From VAXT01 sp038040395 (lineage in GTDB: Bacteria; Actinomycetota; Thermoleophilia; Gaiellales; Gaiellaceae): 64,000 nucleotides of DNA. The notes beneath the pieces were generated by a model that was not told the DNA's origin, made no database searches, and saw nothing but the letters and a program-made list of their open reading frames with translations. This document shows positions 7,891 to 15,942 of the stretch, piece by piece. The stretch's first letter is position 1. Every line of letters starts with the position of its first letter. The position numbers and the translations under genes are program-made. The stretch is taken from the NCBI GenBank assembly GCA_038040395.1, contig JBBPIJ010000001.1:186001-250000 (forward strand). Direction: 5' to 3'.

Positions 7891-8769
7891 ATGTTCGACC
7901 TTCGCTATCACGTGGCCTCCCTCGCAGCAGTCTTCGTCGCGCTCCTGATCGGGATCCTGGTCGGAGTCGCCATGAGCGGAAAGGTCGATGACGCCGAGAA
8001 GCAGAGCCTCCAGAGCGACGTCAACCGCCTCAATGCGCAGCTCGAAGCGGCGAGCGAGGGACGCGCGAACTTCACGCGAGAGCAGAAGGCGATCAAGGCA
8101 TTCGTCAAAAACGCGTACCCATCGCTCATCACGGGCCGACTGCGCGGCGAGCGGATCGCGATCCTGTTCGTCGGCCCCGTCGATGCCGGCCTCCGCCGGG
8201 ACGTCGAGCGCGCAGTCGAGGACGCGGGCGGGAGCGTGCCGGTCCGGATGCGCGCCCTCAAGCTTCCGATCGACGCGGAGACGGTTGAGAACAAGCTCAC
8301 CGGCGAGCTCAGGCAATACCGTGCCGCCTCGCTCGACGAGCTCGGGCGAGCGCTCGCGAGGGAGCTCGTCGACGGCGGCGAGGCCCCGGCCTGGAACGCG
8401 CTGACCTCCGTGCTGGTCGAGGAGAAGTCCGGGAGCTTCCAGAATCCCGCCGACGGGGTCGTCGTCGCGCGCACCGTCGAGGCGCAGAAAGGCGAGACCG
8501 CCATCCTCCTCTCCGGGCTCTATCGGGGTCTCGCCGACATCGACGTTCCGACGATCGGTGTCGAGACCACGGACGTCAGCCGGTCCGCGGTCGAGGCCTG
8601 GAGCGAGGCGGGGCTCTCGACCGTCGACGACATCGACGCCCCTGCCGGCCGCCTGGCATTGGCGCTACTCCTCTCGGGGAGCACGACCGGGAGCTACGGA
8701 GTGAAGCCGTCGGCCGGGAACGGGATCATCCCGCCCATCGAGCCGCTACCGGCCGCAACGGGTGGCTGA
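7891..8769 (+). CDS. MctB/SteB-like copper-transport or division membrane protein
   Basis: 292-aa member of the family of mycobacterial Rv1698 (MctB, copper export) and corynebacterial SteB. It begins MFDLRYHVASLAAVFVALLI, a canonical start followed by one transmembrane helix (about 8-28). A coiled coil (35-70) and an extracytoplasmic alpha/beta domain come next. The C-terminus is a flexible Pro/Gly stretch. Position after steA and before pyrG supports the assignment. Whether its role here is copper homeostasis or division cannot be read from sequence. Its stop overlaps the next gene by eight bases. Confidence 0.82.
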   Translation: MFDLRYHVASLAAVFVALLIGILVGVAMSGKVDDAEKQSLQSDVNRLNAQLEAASEGRANFTREQKAIKAFVKNAYPSLITGRLRGERIAILFVGPVDAGLRRDVERAVEDAGGSVPVRMRALKLPIDAETVENKLTGELRQYRAASLDELGRALARELVDGGEAPAWNALTSVLVEEKSGSFQNPADGVVVARTVEAQKGETAILLSGLYRGLADIDVPTIGVETTDVSRSAVEAWSEAGLSTVDDIDAPAGRLALALLLSGSTTGSYGVKPSAGNGIIPPIEPLPAATGG

Positions 8770-9976
8770 TCCAATAGCGATCCTCGTCGCAGCCCGCGAC
8801 GAGGGACGGACGATCGCGGCGACGGTGGCGGCGCTGAGGAACGGGTTCCCGGCGGCCGAGGTGATTGTTGCGGACGACGGGTCGCGCGACGCGACCGCAG
8901 TGAAGGCCGAGCAAGCCGGCGCTCGCGTCGTCCGCCTTCCTCGGCGCGGGAAGGGACAGGCGCTCACCCTTGCCGAGCGAGAGGCGCCTCCGGGCGCCCT
9001 TCTGCTCGCCGACGCCGACCTCGTGGGCGATCTCCGGCCGCTGACCGAGGTGCAGGCGGACCTTGCCATCGCGACCTTCGCCGAGCGCCAGGGCGGAGGC
9101 TTCGGGATCGCGAAGTCCGTCGCCAGGAGTCTCGTCCGCGCGAGGTCCGGCTTCGCGGCGCGCGAGCCTCTCTCGGGGCAGCGAGCGCTGTCGGCCGAGG
9201 CGCGCGAGCGCTGCTTTCCGCTCGCCGCCGGGTTCGGCTGCGAGGTTCGCATGACGATCGACGCGGCCCGGGCGGGACTGGAGATCTCCGAGATCGAGCT
9301 TCCGCTCTCGCACGAGGCAACCGGCCGCGACCTCCGCGGTTTCGCCCACCGGTCGCGTCAGCTGCTTGACGCCGCGCTCGCCTGCGGTCCGCTCGGCCTC
9401 AACCACCGAGGGCTGCGCCTGCCGCTCGTCGGCTGGGTGGTCGGCGTCCGCGGGGGCCGCGCCGCTGCCGCCGTCGCCGCGCTCGGCCTCGCGGACGACC
9501 TCTGGTCAGGCCCCGAGCGGGGTTTCCGGGGGCATCTGAGAGCCGGCCGGACGACCGGCGTCCTGAAACTCGTCGGCATCCCGGTTGTCGGCCTCCTGGC
9601 GACGCGCAAGGTCTCCGGAGCCCTTCTCGTCGGCCTCGCTGCGAACTTCCTCAACCAGCTGGACACGCGTCCGGGACGCGCGCTGAAGGCCTACCTACCG
9701 GCGGCGCTCGCGGTTCGCGCTCCGGTAGCGCCCGCCGTCCTCCTACTTCCCTACGATCTTCGCGAGAGGACGATGCTTGGAGACGCAGGGTCAAACGCGC
9801 TGGGCGCGATGCTAGGCTTGAGTTCCGTGAGCCTTCTCACGGGAAAGAGTCGCTGGCTGGCGATCGGTGCGCTGGCCGGATTGACCCTCCTCGGTGAACG
9901 ACGCTCTCTCGGCGAGCTGATCGAGCGGACCCCGGGCCTCCGCGCGCTCGACCGTCTCGGACGGGAGCAGTCCTGA
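8762..9976 (+). CDS. GT2 glycosyltransferase fused to WecA/MraY-like membrane domain
   Basis: 404 aa with two recognisable parts. Residues 1-200 are a family-2 glycosyltransferase: ILVAARDEGRTI, ADDGSRD at 37-43, LLLADADLVGD. Residues about 215-400 are hydrophobic. They carry three landmarks of polyprenyl-phosphate GlcNAc/MurNAc-phosphotransferases: DDLWSGPERGFRGHL, a divergent FLNQLDTRPGRALK where NxxNxxDG is expected, and MLGDAGSNALGAMLG at about 338-352. It may make and extend a lipid-linked sugar on the inner face of the membrane. The divergence of the second motif leaves catalysis by the C-terminal half uncertain. GTG start; stop overlaps the pyrG CTG. Confidence 0.75.
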   Translation: MADPIAILVAARDEGRTIAATVAALRNGFPAAEVIVADDGSRDATAVKAEQAGARVVRLPRRGKGQALTLAEREAPPGALLLADADLVGDLRPLTEVQADLAIATFAERQGGGFGIAKSVARSLVRARSGFAAREPLSGQRALSAEARERCFPLAAGFGCEVRMTIDAARAGLEISEIELPLSHEATGRDLRGFAHRSRQLLDAALACGPLGLNHRGLRLPLVGWVVGVRGGRAAAAVAALGLADDLWSGPERGFRGHLRAGRTTGVLKLVGIPVVGLLATRKVSGALLVGLAANFLNQLDTRPGRALKAYLPAALAVRAPVAPAVLLLPYDLRERTMLGDAGSNALGAMLGLSSVSLLTGKSRWLAIGALAGLTLLGERRSLGELIERTPGLRALDRLGREQS

Positions 9977-11619
9977 GCGTCACCAAGTACGTCTTCGTCA
10001 CCGGCGGGGTCGTCTCGTCCCTCGGCAAGGGAATCACGGCCGCTTCGCTCGGACGACTGCTCAAGGCACGCGGGCTGAAGGTGCAGGTTCAGAAGTTCGA
10101 CCCGTACATCAACGTCGACCCGGGGACGATGAGCCCGTTCCAGCACGGCGAGGTGTTCGTCACCGAGGACGGGGCCGAGACGGATCTCGACATCGGGCAT
10201 TACGAGCGCTTCATCGACGAGAACCTCTCGCGGAACGCGAATCACACGTCGGGTTCCGTCTGGTACTCCGTCCTGCGCAAGGAGCGGAAGGGCGAGTACC
10301 TCGGCTCGACGGTGCAGGTGATCCCGCACATCACGAACGAGATCAAGGAGCGGATCCGCCGCGTCGCAGAGGCCACGGACACCGACGTCGTGATCAGCGA
10401 GATCGGCGGGACGGTCGGCGACATCGAGTCGCTCCCGTTCCTCGAGGCGATTCGCCAGTTCCGCCGCGAAGCGGGGCCTGAGAACGTGCTCTACCTGCAC
10501 GTCACGTATGTCCCGTTCGTCGATTCCGCCGGCGAGCTGAAGACGAAGCCGACCCAGCACTCCGTCAACGAGCTGCGCCGCATCGGTATTCACCCGGACA
10601 TCGTCGTGTGCAGGACGAAGGACGAGCTCGCGCACGACCTCCGCGACAAGATCGCGCTCTTCGCCGACATCGAGCCCGGCGCGGTCGTACTGAACCGCGA
10701 CGTGCCCGACGTGTATCTCGTCCCCGAAGAGCTCCAGGCCGAAGGGCTCGACGATCTCGTCTGCTCGAAGCTCGGCCTGACCGCGGCGCCGGCCGATCTC
10801 GGCGAGTGGCTCGAGCTGACCCGGCGCATCGGCGAGCTCCGGGGCGAAGTTCAGATCGCCCTCGTCGGCAAGTACGTGAAGCTCCACGACGCGTACCTGT
10901 CTGTCCACGAGGCGCTCAAGCATGCGGGCATCCACCACGGAACCCACGTCCGGGTCCGCTGGCTGGACGCAGAGGGCATGTCGCTCGAGGAGACGCGAGC
11001 GGAGCTGGAGGAGGTCGACGGCGTGCTCATTCCCGGCGGCTTCGGCTCACGCGGGTGGGAAGGCAAGATCCTCGCCTGTCGCGTCGCCCGCGAGCAGGGC
11101 ATTCCGTACCTGGGGATCTGCCTCGGCATGCACGTGGCCGTCTCGGAGTTCGCGCGACACGTCGTCGGGTTCGCGGGCGCCAACTCGACGGAGATGGATC
11201 CCGAGACGCCGTACCCGGTGATCGACCTGCTTCCGGAGCAGAAGGAGATCGAGGATCTCGGCGGGACGATGCGCCTCGGCGCCCAGGCCGTCGAGCTCGC
11301 TGAAGGAACGCGCGTCCGCGAGAGCTACGGCGAGCCGATGGTGCACGAGCGGCACCGGCACCGCTACGAGGTGAACAACCACTTCCGCGAGCGCTTGGTG
11401 GAGGCGGGCCTCGTCGTCTCGGGGACGTTCCAGGAGGGGCGGCTGGTCGAGATCATCGAGCTACCGGATCACCCGTGGTTTGTCGCCAGCCAGTTCCATC
11501 CGGAGTTCAAGTCGCGCCCGACGAGGCCTGCGCCGCTCTTCCGCGAGTTCGTCGGCGCGGCGCTCGGGCGGGCTTCCGAGCGAACCGGCCAGGCTGCGCC
11601 GGTCGCCACCACCGCATAG
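9973..11619 (+). CDS. pyrG: CTP synthase (CTG start)
   Basis: ATP- and glutamine-dependent conversion of UTP to CTP. The synthetase domain has YVFVTGGVVSSLGKGITAAS and PYINVDPGTMSPFQHGEV. The class I glutaminase domain has GGFGSRG, the nucleophile Cys in LGICLGMHVAVSEFAR, and FHPEF. The frame has no ATG, GTG or TTG between an in-frame TGA at 9895-9897 and GTG 10081. That GTG lies inside the conserved domain and would lose the P-loop. The codon before SVTKYVFVTGG is CTG at 9973, overlapping the previous stop as CTGA with GGGAG five bases upstream. Starting there gives 548 aa, the normal length. Confidence 0.93.
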   Translation: MSVTKYVFVTGGVVSSLGKGITAASLGRLLKARGLKVQVQKFDPYINVDPGTMSPFQHGEVFVTEDGAETDLDIGHYERFIDENLSRNANHTSGSVWYSVLRKERKGEYLGSTVQVIPHITNEIKERIRRVAEATDTDVVISEIGGTVGDIESLPFLEAIRQFRREAGPENVLYLHVTYVPFVDSAGELKTKPTQHSVNELRRIGIHPDIVVCRTKDELAHDLRDKIALFADIEPGAVVLNRDVPDVYLVPEELQAEGLDDLVCSKLGLTAAPADLGEWLELTRRIGELRGEVQIALVGKYVKLHDAYLSVHEALKHAGIHHGTHVRVRWLDAEGMSLEETRAELEEVDGVLIPGGFGSRGWEGKILACRVAREQGIPYLGICLGMHVAVSEFARHVVGFAGANSTEMDPETPYPVIDLLPEQKEIEDLGGTMRLGAQAVELAEGTRVRESYGEPMVHERHRHRYEVNNHFRERLVEAGLVVSGTFQEGRLVEIIELPDHPWFVASQFHPEFKSRPTRPAPLFREFVGAALGRASERTGQAAPVATTA

Positions 11620-11627
11620 CGCCGACC

Positions 11628-11633
11628 TAAGAT
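11628..11633 (+). promoter_or_regulatory. -10 element, leaderless start of M20 peptidase gene
   Basis: TAAGAT with six bases to the GTG. This spacing puts the transcript start at the start codon, and no Shine-Dalgarno is present. Confidence 0.55.
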
Positions 11634-11639
11634 CGCGCT

Positions 11640-12767
11640 GTGCCCAACGACGAGGTCGTCTCGCTCTTCACAGAGCTCGCCGTTCTGCCCAGCCCACCCG
11701 GCGAAGAGCGCGTGGTCGCCGACCGGGTGACGGGCTACCTGCGCGACCTTGGGCTCGACGTGGCTGAAGACGATGCGGGATCGCGGATCGGGTCGAACGC
11801 GGGCAACCTGTACACCCGGATCGACGCCACGGACGGATCCGGGACGCCGCTCTTCTTCTGTGCGCACCTGGACACGGTGCCTCCGGAGGGCGCGATCGAG
11901 CCCGTGCTCGAGGACGGCGTCATCCGCAACGCGGCGGGGACGATCCTCGGTGCCGACAACAAGGCTGCGATCGCGGTCATGCTCGAGGCGGTCCGGCGCG
12001 TGCTCTCGGAGAACCGGCCGCACGGGGGAATCGAGCTTCTGTTCACTCCGAAGGAGGAGGTCGGCCTGCACGGCGCGGCAGCCTTCGACCAGGAGCAGCT
12101 GCACGCCAAGGTCGGCTACGTGTACGACCAGGCAGGCCCGATCGGCGAGGTCATCCTCGGCGCGCCGTACGCCCACTCGATGGAGGTCCGCTTCCATGGG
12201 CGCGCGTCGCATTCGGGCATGTACCCCGAGGAGGGGCGCTCCGCCATCGCCGCCGCCGCGAAGGCGGTCGCCGACTTCAAGCTCGGGCGGATCGACGAGG
12301 AGTCGACCGCAAACGTCGGGATCATTCACGGCGGCACCGCCGGGAACATCGTCCCGGAATGGTGCACGTTCCTGGCGGAGGCGCGTTCGCACGATCCGCA
12401 GAAGCTCGCCGACCTCGTCCGCGAGATGCTCGAGGCGGCGACGTTCGCCGCGGGGCTCGAGGACTGCCAGGTCGAGACCGAGATCCACAAGAGCTACAGC
12501 GGCTATCGCTTCAAGCGTGACGACTTCGTCGTCCGCCTGGCGCAATCGGCCCTCGAACGCGCCGGTTACGAGCCGTCGTTCACGCTGAGCGGCGGCGCGG
12601 CCGACGCGAACGTCTTCAACGACCGCGGCCTCGCCTGCGTGAATCTCGCGAACGGCATGGCCGACATCCATACGCCCGACGAGCACATCTCCGTCTCCGA
12701 TCTCGGGCGCATGGTCGACGTCACCCTCGCTCTGGTCGAGACTGCCCGCGAGACGGATGCCCCCTAG
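11640..12767 (+). CDS. M20 family metallopeptidase (peptidase T-like)
   Basis: 375-aa di-zinc peptidase. The metal-site pattern is HLDTVPPEG (about 80-88), GADNKAAIAVMLEA and the catalytic Glu pair in TPKEEVGLHGA. The dimerisation lid domain begins near HSMEVRFHGRASHSG. The C-terminal HTPDEHISV supplies the last ligand. The overall layout resembles tripeptide aminopeptidase PepT and related peptidases, so it probably trims short peptides in the cytoplasm. The substrate is not fixed by sequence. It overlaps the next gene by 11 bases, suggesting coupling. Confidence 0.85.
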   Translation: MPNDEVVSLFTELAVLPSPPGEERVVADRVTGYLRDLGLDVAEDDAGSRIGSNAGNLYTRIDATDGSGTPLFFCAHLDTVPPEGAIEPVLEDGVIRNAAGTILGADNKAAIAVMLEAVRRVLSENRPHGGIELLFTPKEEVGLHGAAAFDQEQLHAKVGYVYDQAGPIGEVILGAPYAHSMEVRFHGRASHSGMYPEEGRSAIAAAAKAVADFKLGRIDEESTANVGIIHGGTAGNIVPEWCTFLAEARSHDPQKLADLVREMLEAATFAAGLEDCQVETEIHKSYSGYRFKRDDFVVRLAQSALERAGYEPSFTLSGGAADANVFNDRGLACVNLANGMADIHTPDEHISVSDLGRMVDVTLALVETARETDAP

Positions 12768-13743
12768 CCTCCGGCGCGGCACCGTGACAGCCGTTGTCGA
12801 GAGCGTCGAAGAGCTCGCGAGGATCGAGGTCGACGGGCAGCCCTGCGTCGCGTACCCACGGGTCACCGGGCCCGTCGAGGAAGGCGACGAGGTGATCGTC
12901 AACGTCCAGGCGCGCGAGCTCGGCCTCGGCTCCGGCGGGTTCGACGTCCTCTACGTGAACCTCACGCGAGGCCTCGACCTTCCCGCGGAGCACGGCGCTC
13001 ACGTGATGACGCTTCCCTACACGCCGCTCCAGGCCGCGGTCCGGCACGTGGAGGAGGACGGAGAGCTGGCGGAGAGCCTCGACGGCATGCCGGTCGTCTG
13101 CTGCTCCCTGCACTCCCAGCTCGCGCCGGCCTGCGCGGGGGTCGGCGAGGGCGTCCGCGTCGCCTACGTGCAGCTCGGCGGCGGCGCGCTTCCGGTCTCG
13201 CTCTCCGACTCGCTTCGCGCGCTGAAGAAGCGCGGCCTGGTCGAGATCGGGATCGCCAGCGGCGCCTGCTTCGACGGTGATGCGCAGGCGGTCGGCGTCG
13301 CGTCGGCGCTTGCCTGGGCTGCCGCGGAGGGCTTCGGAGTCGTGGTCTGCGCCGTCGGGCCCGGGATCGTCGGCACCGGCTCGTCGCTGGGCCACGGAGG
13401 AGTGGCTGCCGCCGAGGCGGCAAACGCCGTGAGTGCGCTCGGGGGGTCACCCGTTCTGGCCGTGCGCGTGTCCGAGGGCGATTCGCGGGAGCGGCACCAG
13501 GGCGTCTCCCACCACACGCGCGCGGTGCTTGGCCTGGCGATCGGCGAGGTGGCGGCGGCTTGGCCCGCAGGACTGGAGGCTCCGGAGTGGCTCACGCACC
13601 GTGAAGAGGTGGACGTGGCCGGCTGGCGCGAGGAGTGTGCAGGGCTTCCGCTCGACCACATGGGGCGCGGGCCGGACGAGGATCCCTGGTTCTTCGCTTC
13701 GGCGTTCGCAGCGGGGAAGCTCGCACGGCGGCTTGTGGCCTGA
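12757..13743 (+). CDS. DUF3866 family protein
   Basis: 328-aa cytoplasmic protein of a conserved actinobacterial/Firmicutes family without known activity. The N-terminus is a small beta-rich domain (RRGTVTAVVESVEELARIEV, then GPVEEGDEVIVNVQA). The rest is an alpha/beta domain with Gly-rich turns (GGGALPVSLSD, GPGIVGTGSSLGHGG). A histidine-containing stretch, RHQGVSHHTRAVLG, could be a binding site. It lies between a peptidase and an aldo/keto reductase with overlapping ends, so the three are likely co-expressed. Confidence 0.8.
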   Translation: MPPSLRRGTVTAVVESVEELARIEVDGQPCVAYPRVTGPVEEGDEVIVNVQARELGLGSGGFDVLYVNLTRGLDLPAEHGAHVMTLPYTPLQAAVRHVEEDGELAESLDGMPVVCCSLHSQLAPACAGVGEGVRVAYVQLGGGALPVSLSDSLRALKKRGLVEIGIASGACFDGDAQAVGVASALAWAAAEGFGVVVCAVGPGIVGTGSSLGHGGVAAAEAANAVSALGGSPVLAVRVSEGDSRERHQGVSHHTRAVLGLAIGEVAAAWPAGLEAPEWLTHREEVDVAGWREECAGLPLDHMGRGPDEDPWFFASAFAAGKLARRLVA

Positions 13744-14519
13744 TGGAAGAGCGGCGCCTGGGACCGGTCGTGGGGCTCGGGACGTGGAACACCTTCGGAG
13801 GCGACCATGACCTCGCGCGAGTTGTCGTCGACGCTGCGCTCGACGCGGGGTGCCGGCTCTTCGACTCGTCGCCGATGTACGGCGGCGCCGAGGAGTCGCT
13901 CGGCCTCGCGCTTCGAGAGCGGCGTGCGGAGGCGACGGTGGCGACCAAGATCTGGGCAGGCTCGGTCGAAGAGGGCCGTGTGCAGTACGCCGATCAGCTC
14001 CGTTGGTTCGGGCGGGTCGAGATCGAGCAGGTGCACAACCTCGTCGCGTGGGAGGAGCATCTGCCGTGGCTCGAGGATGAGCGCGACGCGGGTCGGATCG
14101 ACCGCCTCGGGGTCACGCACTACCAGGCTGCCGCGTTCGACGAGCTCGCGCGAGCACTCCGGACCGGCCGGTTTTCCGCCCTCCAGGTTCCGTACAACCC
14201 GCTCGAACGGGAGTGCGAGCAGGTGCTGCTCCCACTCGCGGCCGAGCTCGATGTCGCGGTGATCGCGATGAGGCCGCTTGGAGACAAGTCGCGGCTGCCG
14301 AATCCGCCGCCGCCGGACGCGCTCGCTCCACTTCTCGAGTTCGGCGTCTCGACCTGGCCCCAGGCGCTGCTCAAGTGGGCGCTCTCGGACGAGCGAATCG
14401 ACGCCGTGATCCCGGCGACGAAAGACGCGCAGCACGCACGGGAAAACGCCGCCGCAGGCGAGCCGCCGTGGCTCGGGCCTGAGGAGCGCAAGCTCGTCGA
14501 GCATCTCGCGCGGACCTGA
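13743..14519 (+). CDS. aldo/keto reductase
   Basis: 258-aa TIM-barrel NADPH oxidoreductase. The tetrad is visible: Asp and Tyr in FDSSPMYGGAEE, Lys in ATKIW and His in QVHN. The cofactor end shows the AVIPATKDAQHARENAAAG pattern (phosphate-binding residues of AKRs). It is somewhat shorter than the 280-330 common in the family. Substrate unknown. The ATG shares one base with the preceding stop (TGATG). Confidence 0.88.
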   Translation: MEERRLGPVVGLGTWNTFGGDHDLARVVVDAALDAGCRLFDSSPMYGGAEESLGLALRERRAEATVATKIWAGSVEEGRVQYADQLRWFGRVEIEQVHNLVAWEEHLPWLEDERDAGRIDRLGVTHYQAAAFDELARALRTGRFSALQVPYNPLERECEQVLLPLAAELDVAVIAMRPLGDKSRLPNPPPPDALAPLLEFGVSTWPQALLKWALSDERIDAVIPATKDAQHARENAAAGEPPWLGPEERKLVEHLART

Positions 14520-14555
14520 CCCATCGAGACATCCCGCCTTGGGGCCGGCCGCATG

Positions 14556-14618
14556 CCACCCTCCGGTTCGAGCCTAACTGCGAAAATCGCGCGCGTGTGC
14601 AGCGAGAATGTGCCGAGA
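14556..14618 (+). repeat. dispersed intergenic repeat, copy C
   Basis: Aligned with copy A without gaps, the first 42 bases match at about 29 positions (shared GAAAA-CGC-CGCGTG), followed after 14 bases by GCCGAGA. It begins 37 bases after the aldo/keto reductase stop. Unlike copies A and B the CCCCG/CGGGG ends are not preserved, so if it folds it does so differently. Confidence 0.55.
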
Positions 14619-14647
14619 GTGCGATAGGTAAGGTTGCCCGGCTCGAG

Positions 14648-15772
14648 ATGAGGATCGGCGTCGCCAAGGAGATCAAGTCCGACGAGTACCGCGTCGCGCT
14701 GACGCCTGCCGGTGCTCGTGAGTTGATCCGGCGCGGGCACGACGTGCTGGTCGAGCGGGGCGCGGGGGAGGGCAGCGCCTTCCCGGACGCGGCCTACGAG
14801 GCCGAGGGCGTCCAGATGGTGTCTGTGGAGGACGTCTGGGGCGACGTCGAGCTCCTGCTCAAGGTGAAAGAGCCGGTGCCGACCGAGTACGAGCGGCTCC
14901 GCGAGGGGCTCGTCCTCTTCACCTACCTCCACATCGCCGCCGACGAGGATCTCACCCGCGCCCTCATCGAGAGCGGGATCACAGCGGTCGCGTACGAGAC
15001 CGTCGAGACTGCCAACCACGCCCTGCCGCTGCTCGCACCGATGAGCGAGATCGCAGGCCGTCTCGCGTCGCAGGCGGGCGCCTATTTCCTCGAGAAGCCG
15101 CTCGGCGGACGCGGGCTTCTGCTCGGCGGGGTGCCGGGCGTGGCACCGGGCAAGGTCGTCGTCATCGGAGGCGGGATGGTCGGCTACAACTCGGCGGTGA
15201 TCGCTCTCGGCCTCGGGGCGAGCGTGACGATCATCGAGCGCTCGATCGACCGGATGCGCCACCTCGAGGAGGTGCTCGGATCCCGCGTGACGCTTCTCAT
15301 GTCCTCCAGCCTTCAGCTCGAGGAATCGGTCGCAGACGCGGACGTCGTCATCGGCGCCGTGCTCATTCCGGGCGCGCTTGCGCCGAAGCTCGTCACGCGC
15401 GAGATGATCGCGGGCATGAAGGAAGGCTCGGTCGTGGCCGACGTCGCGATCGACCAGGGGGGCTGCTTCGAGACTTCACGGCCGACCACTCACTCCGACC
15501 CCGTGTACGTCGTCGACGGAGTGACGCACTACTGCGTCGCGAACATGCCGGGAGCAGTTCCAATCACGGCGACGAAGGCGCTGACGAACGCGACGCTGCC
15601 GTACGTCGAGGCGATTGCCGACCATGGGCTGGCCGAGGCGGTCGCACGGGATCCGGCGCTCGCCCGCGGCGTGAACGTGCTCCACGGCAAGATCACGTAC
15701 GAAGCAGTGGCCGATGCGCACGGCCTCGACTACTCGCCGCTCGCGGACGTTCTCCCGCTGTCGCCGGTATAG
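14648..15772 (+). CDS. ald: alanine dehydrogenase
   Basis: NAD-dependent interconversion of L-alanine and pyruvate plus ammonium. The 374-aa protein begins MRIGVAKEIKSDEYRVALTP, the family start. It has the catalytic Lys in LLKVKEP, the catalytic His in TYLHIAAD, LAPMSEIAG, and the Rossmann loop VVVIGGGMVGYNSA. The gene stands alone in a gap of 128 bases that holds repeat C. A TAAGGT hexamer 13 bases before the ATG may be the -10, giving a very short leader. Confidence 0.95.
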   Translation: MRIGVAKEIKSDEYRVALTPAGARELIRRGHDVLVERGAGEGSAFPDAAYEAEGVQMVSVEDVWGDVELLLKVKEPVPTEYERLREGLVLFTYLHIAADEDLTRALIESGITAVAYETVETANHALPLLAPMSEIAGRLASQAGAYFLEKPLGGRGLLLGGVPGVAPGKVVVIGGGMVGYNSAVIALGLGASVTIIERSIDRMRHLEEVLGSRVTLLMSSSLQLEESVADADVVIGAVLIPGALAPKLVTREMIAGMKEGSVVADVAIDQGGCFETSRPTTHSDPVYVVDGVTHYCVANMPGAVPITATKALTNATLPYVEAIADHGLAEAVARDPALARGVNVLHGKITYEAVADAHGLDYSPLADVLPLSPV

Positions 15773-15781
15773 CTACTAGAC

Positions 15782-15922
15782 CTACGAAGCCTGAGGCTCT
15801 GGCTTCTTCTTCTTGCTGCCAGACGGGAAGATCTTGACGACGAGCAGTGTCACCCCGGCCGCGAAGGAGATGACGACTGTGCAGAAGACGATGAGGCCGA
15901 GCAGTCCGAGGACGGTTTCCAT
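15782..15922 (-). CDS. 46-residue single-pass membrane peptide
   Basis: Reads METVLGLLGLIVFCTVVISF, then AAGVTLLVVKIFPSGSKKKK and a short PEPQAS tail. There is one transmembrane helix (about 4-30) and a lysine cluster on the cytoplasmic side under the positive-inside rule. Convergent with ald (nine bases apart) and divergent from deoB. Too short for most gene callers. Evidence for expression is the -10-like TATCCT in the shared promoter and the clean start and stop. Function unknown; such peptides often associate with larger membrane complexes. Confidence 0.6.
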   Translation of the reverse strand: METVLGLLGLIVFCTVVISFAAGVTLLVVKIFPSGSKKKKPEPQAS

Positions 15923-15930
15923 GACTGGCC

Positions 15931-15937
15931 TAGGATA
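15931..15937. promoter_or_regulatory. symmetrical -10 shared by deoB and the minus-strand peptide
   Basis: TAGGATA: read on the plus strand it gives TAGGAT six bases before the deoB ATG (leaderless). Read on the minus strand it gives TATCCT nine bases before the peptide ATG. One of four such TANNNTA elements between divergent genes here. Confidence 0.55.
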
Positions 15938-15942
15938 GCCCC

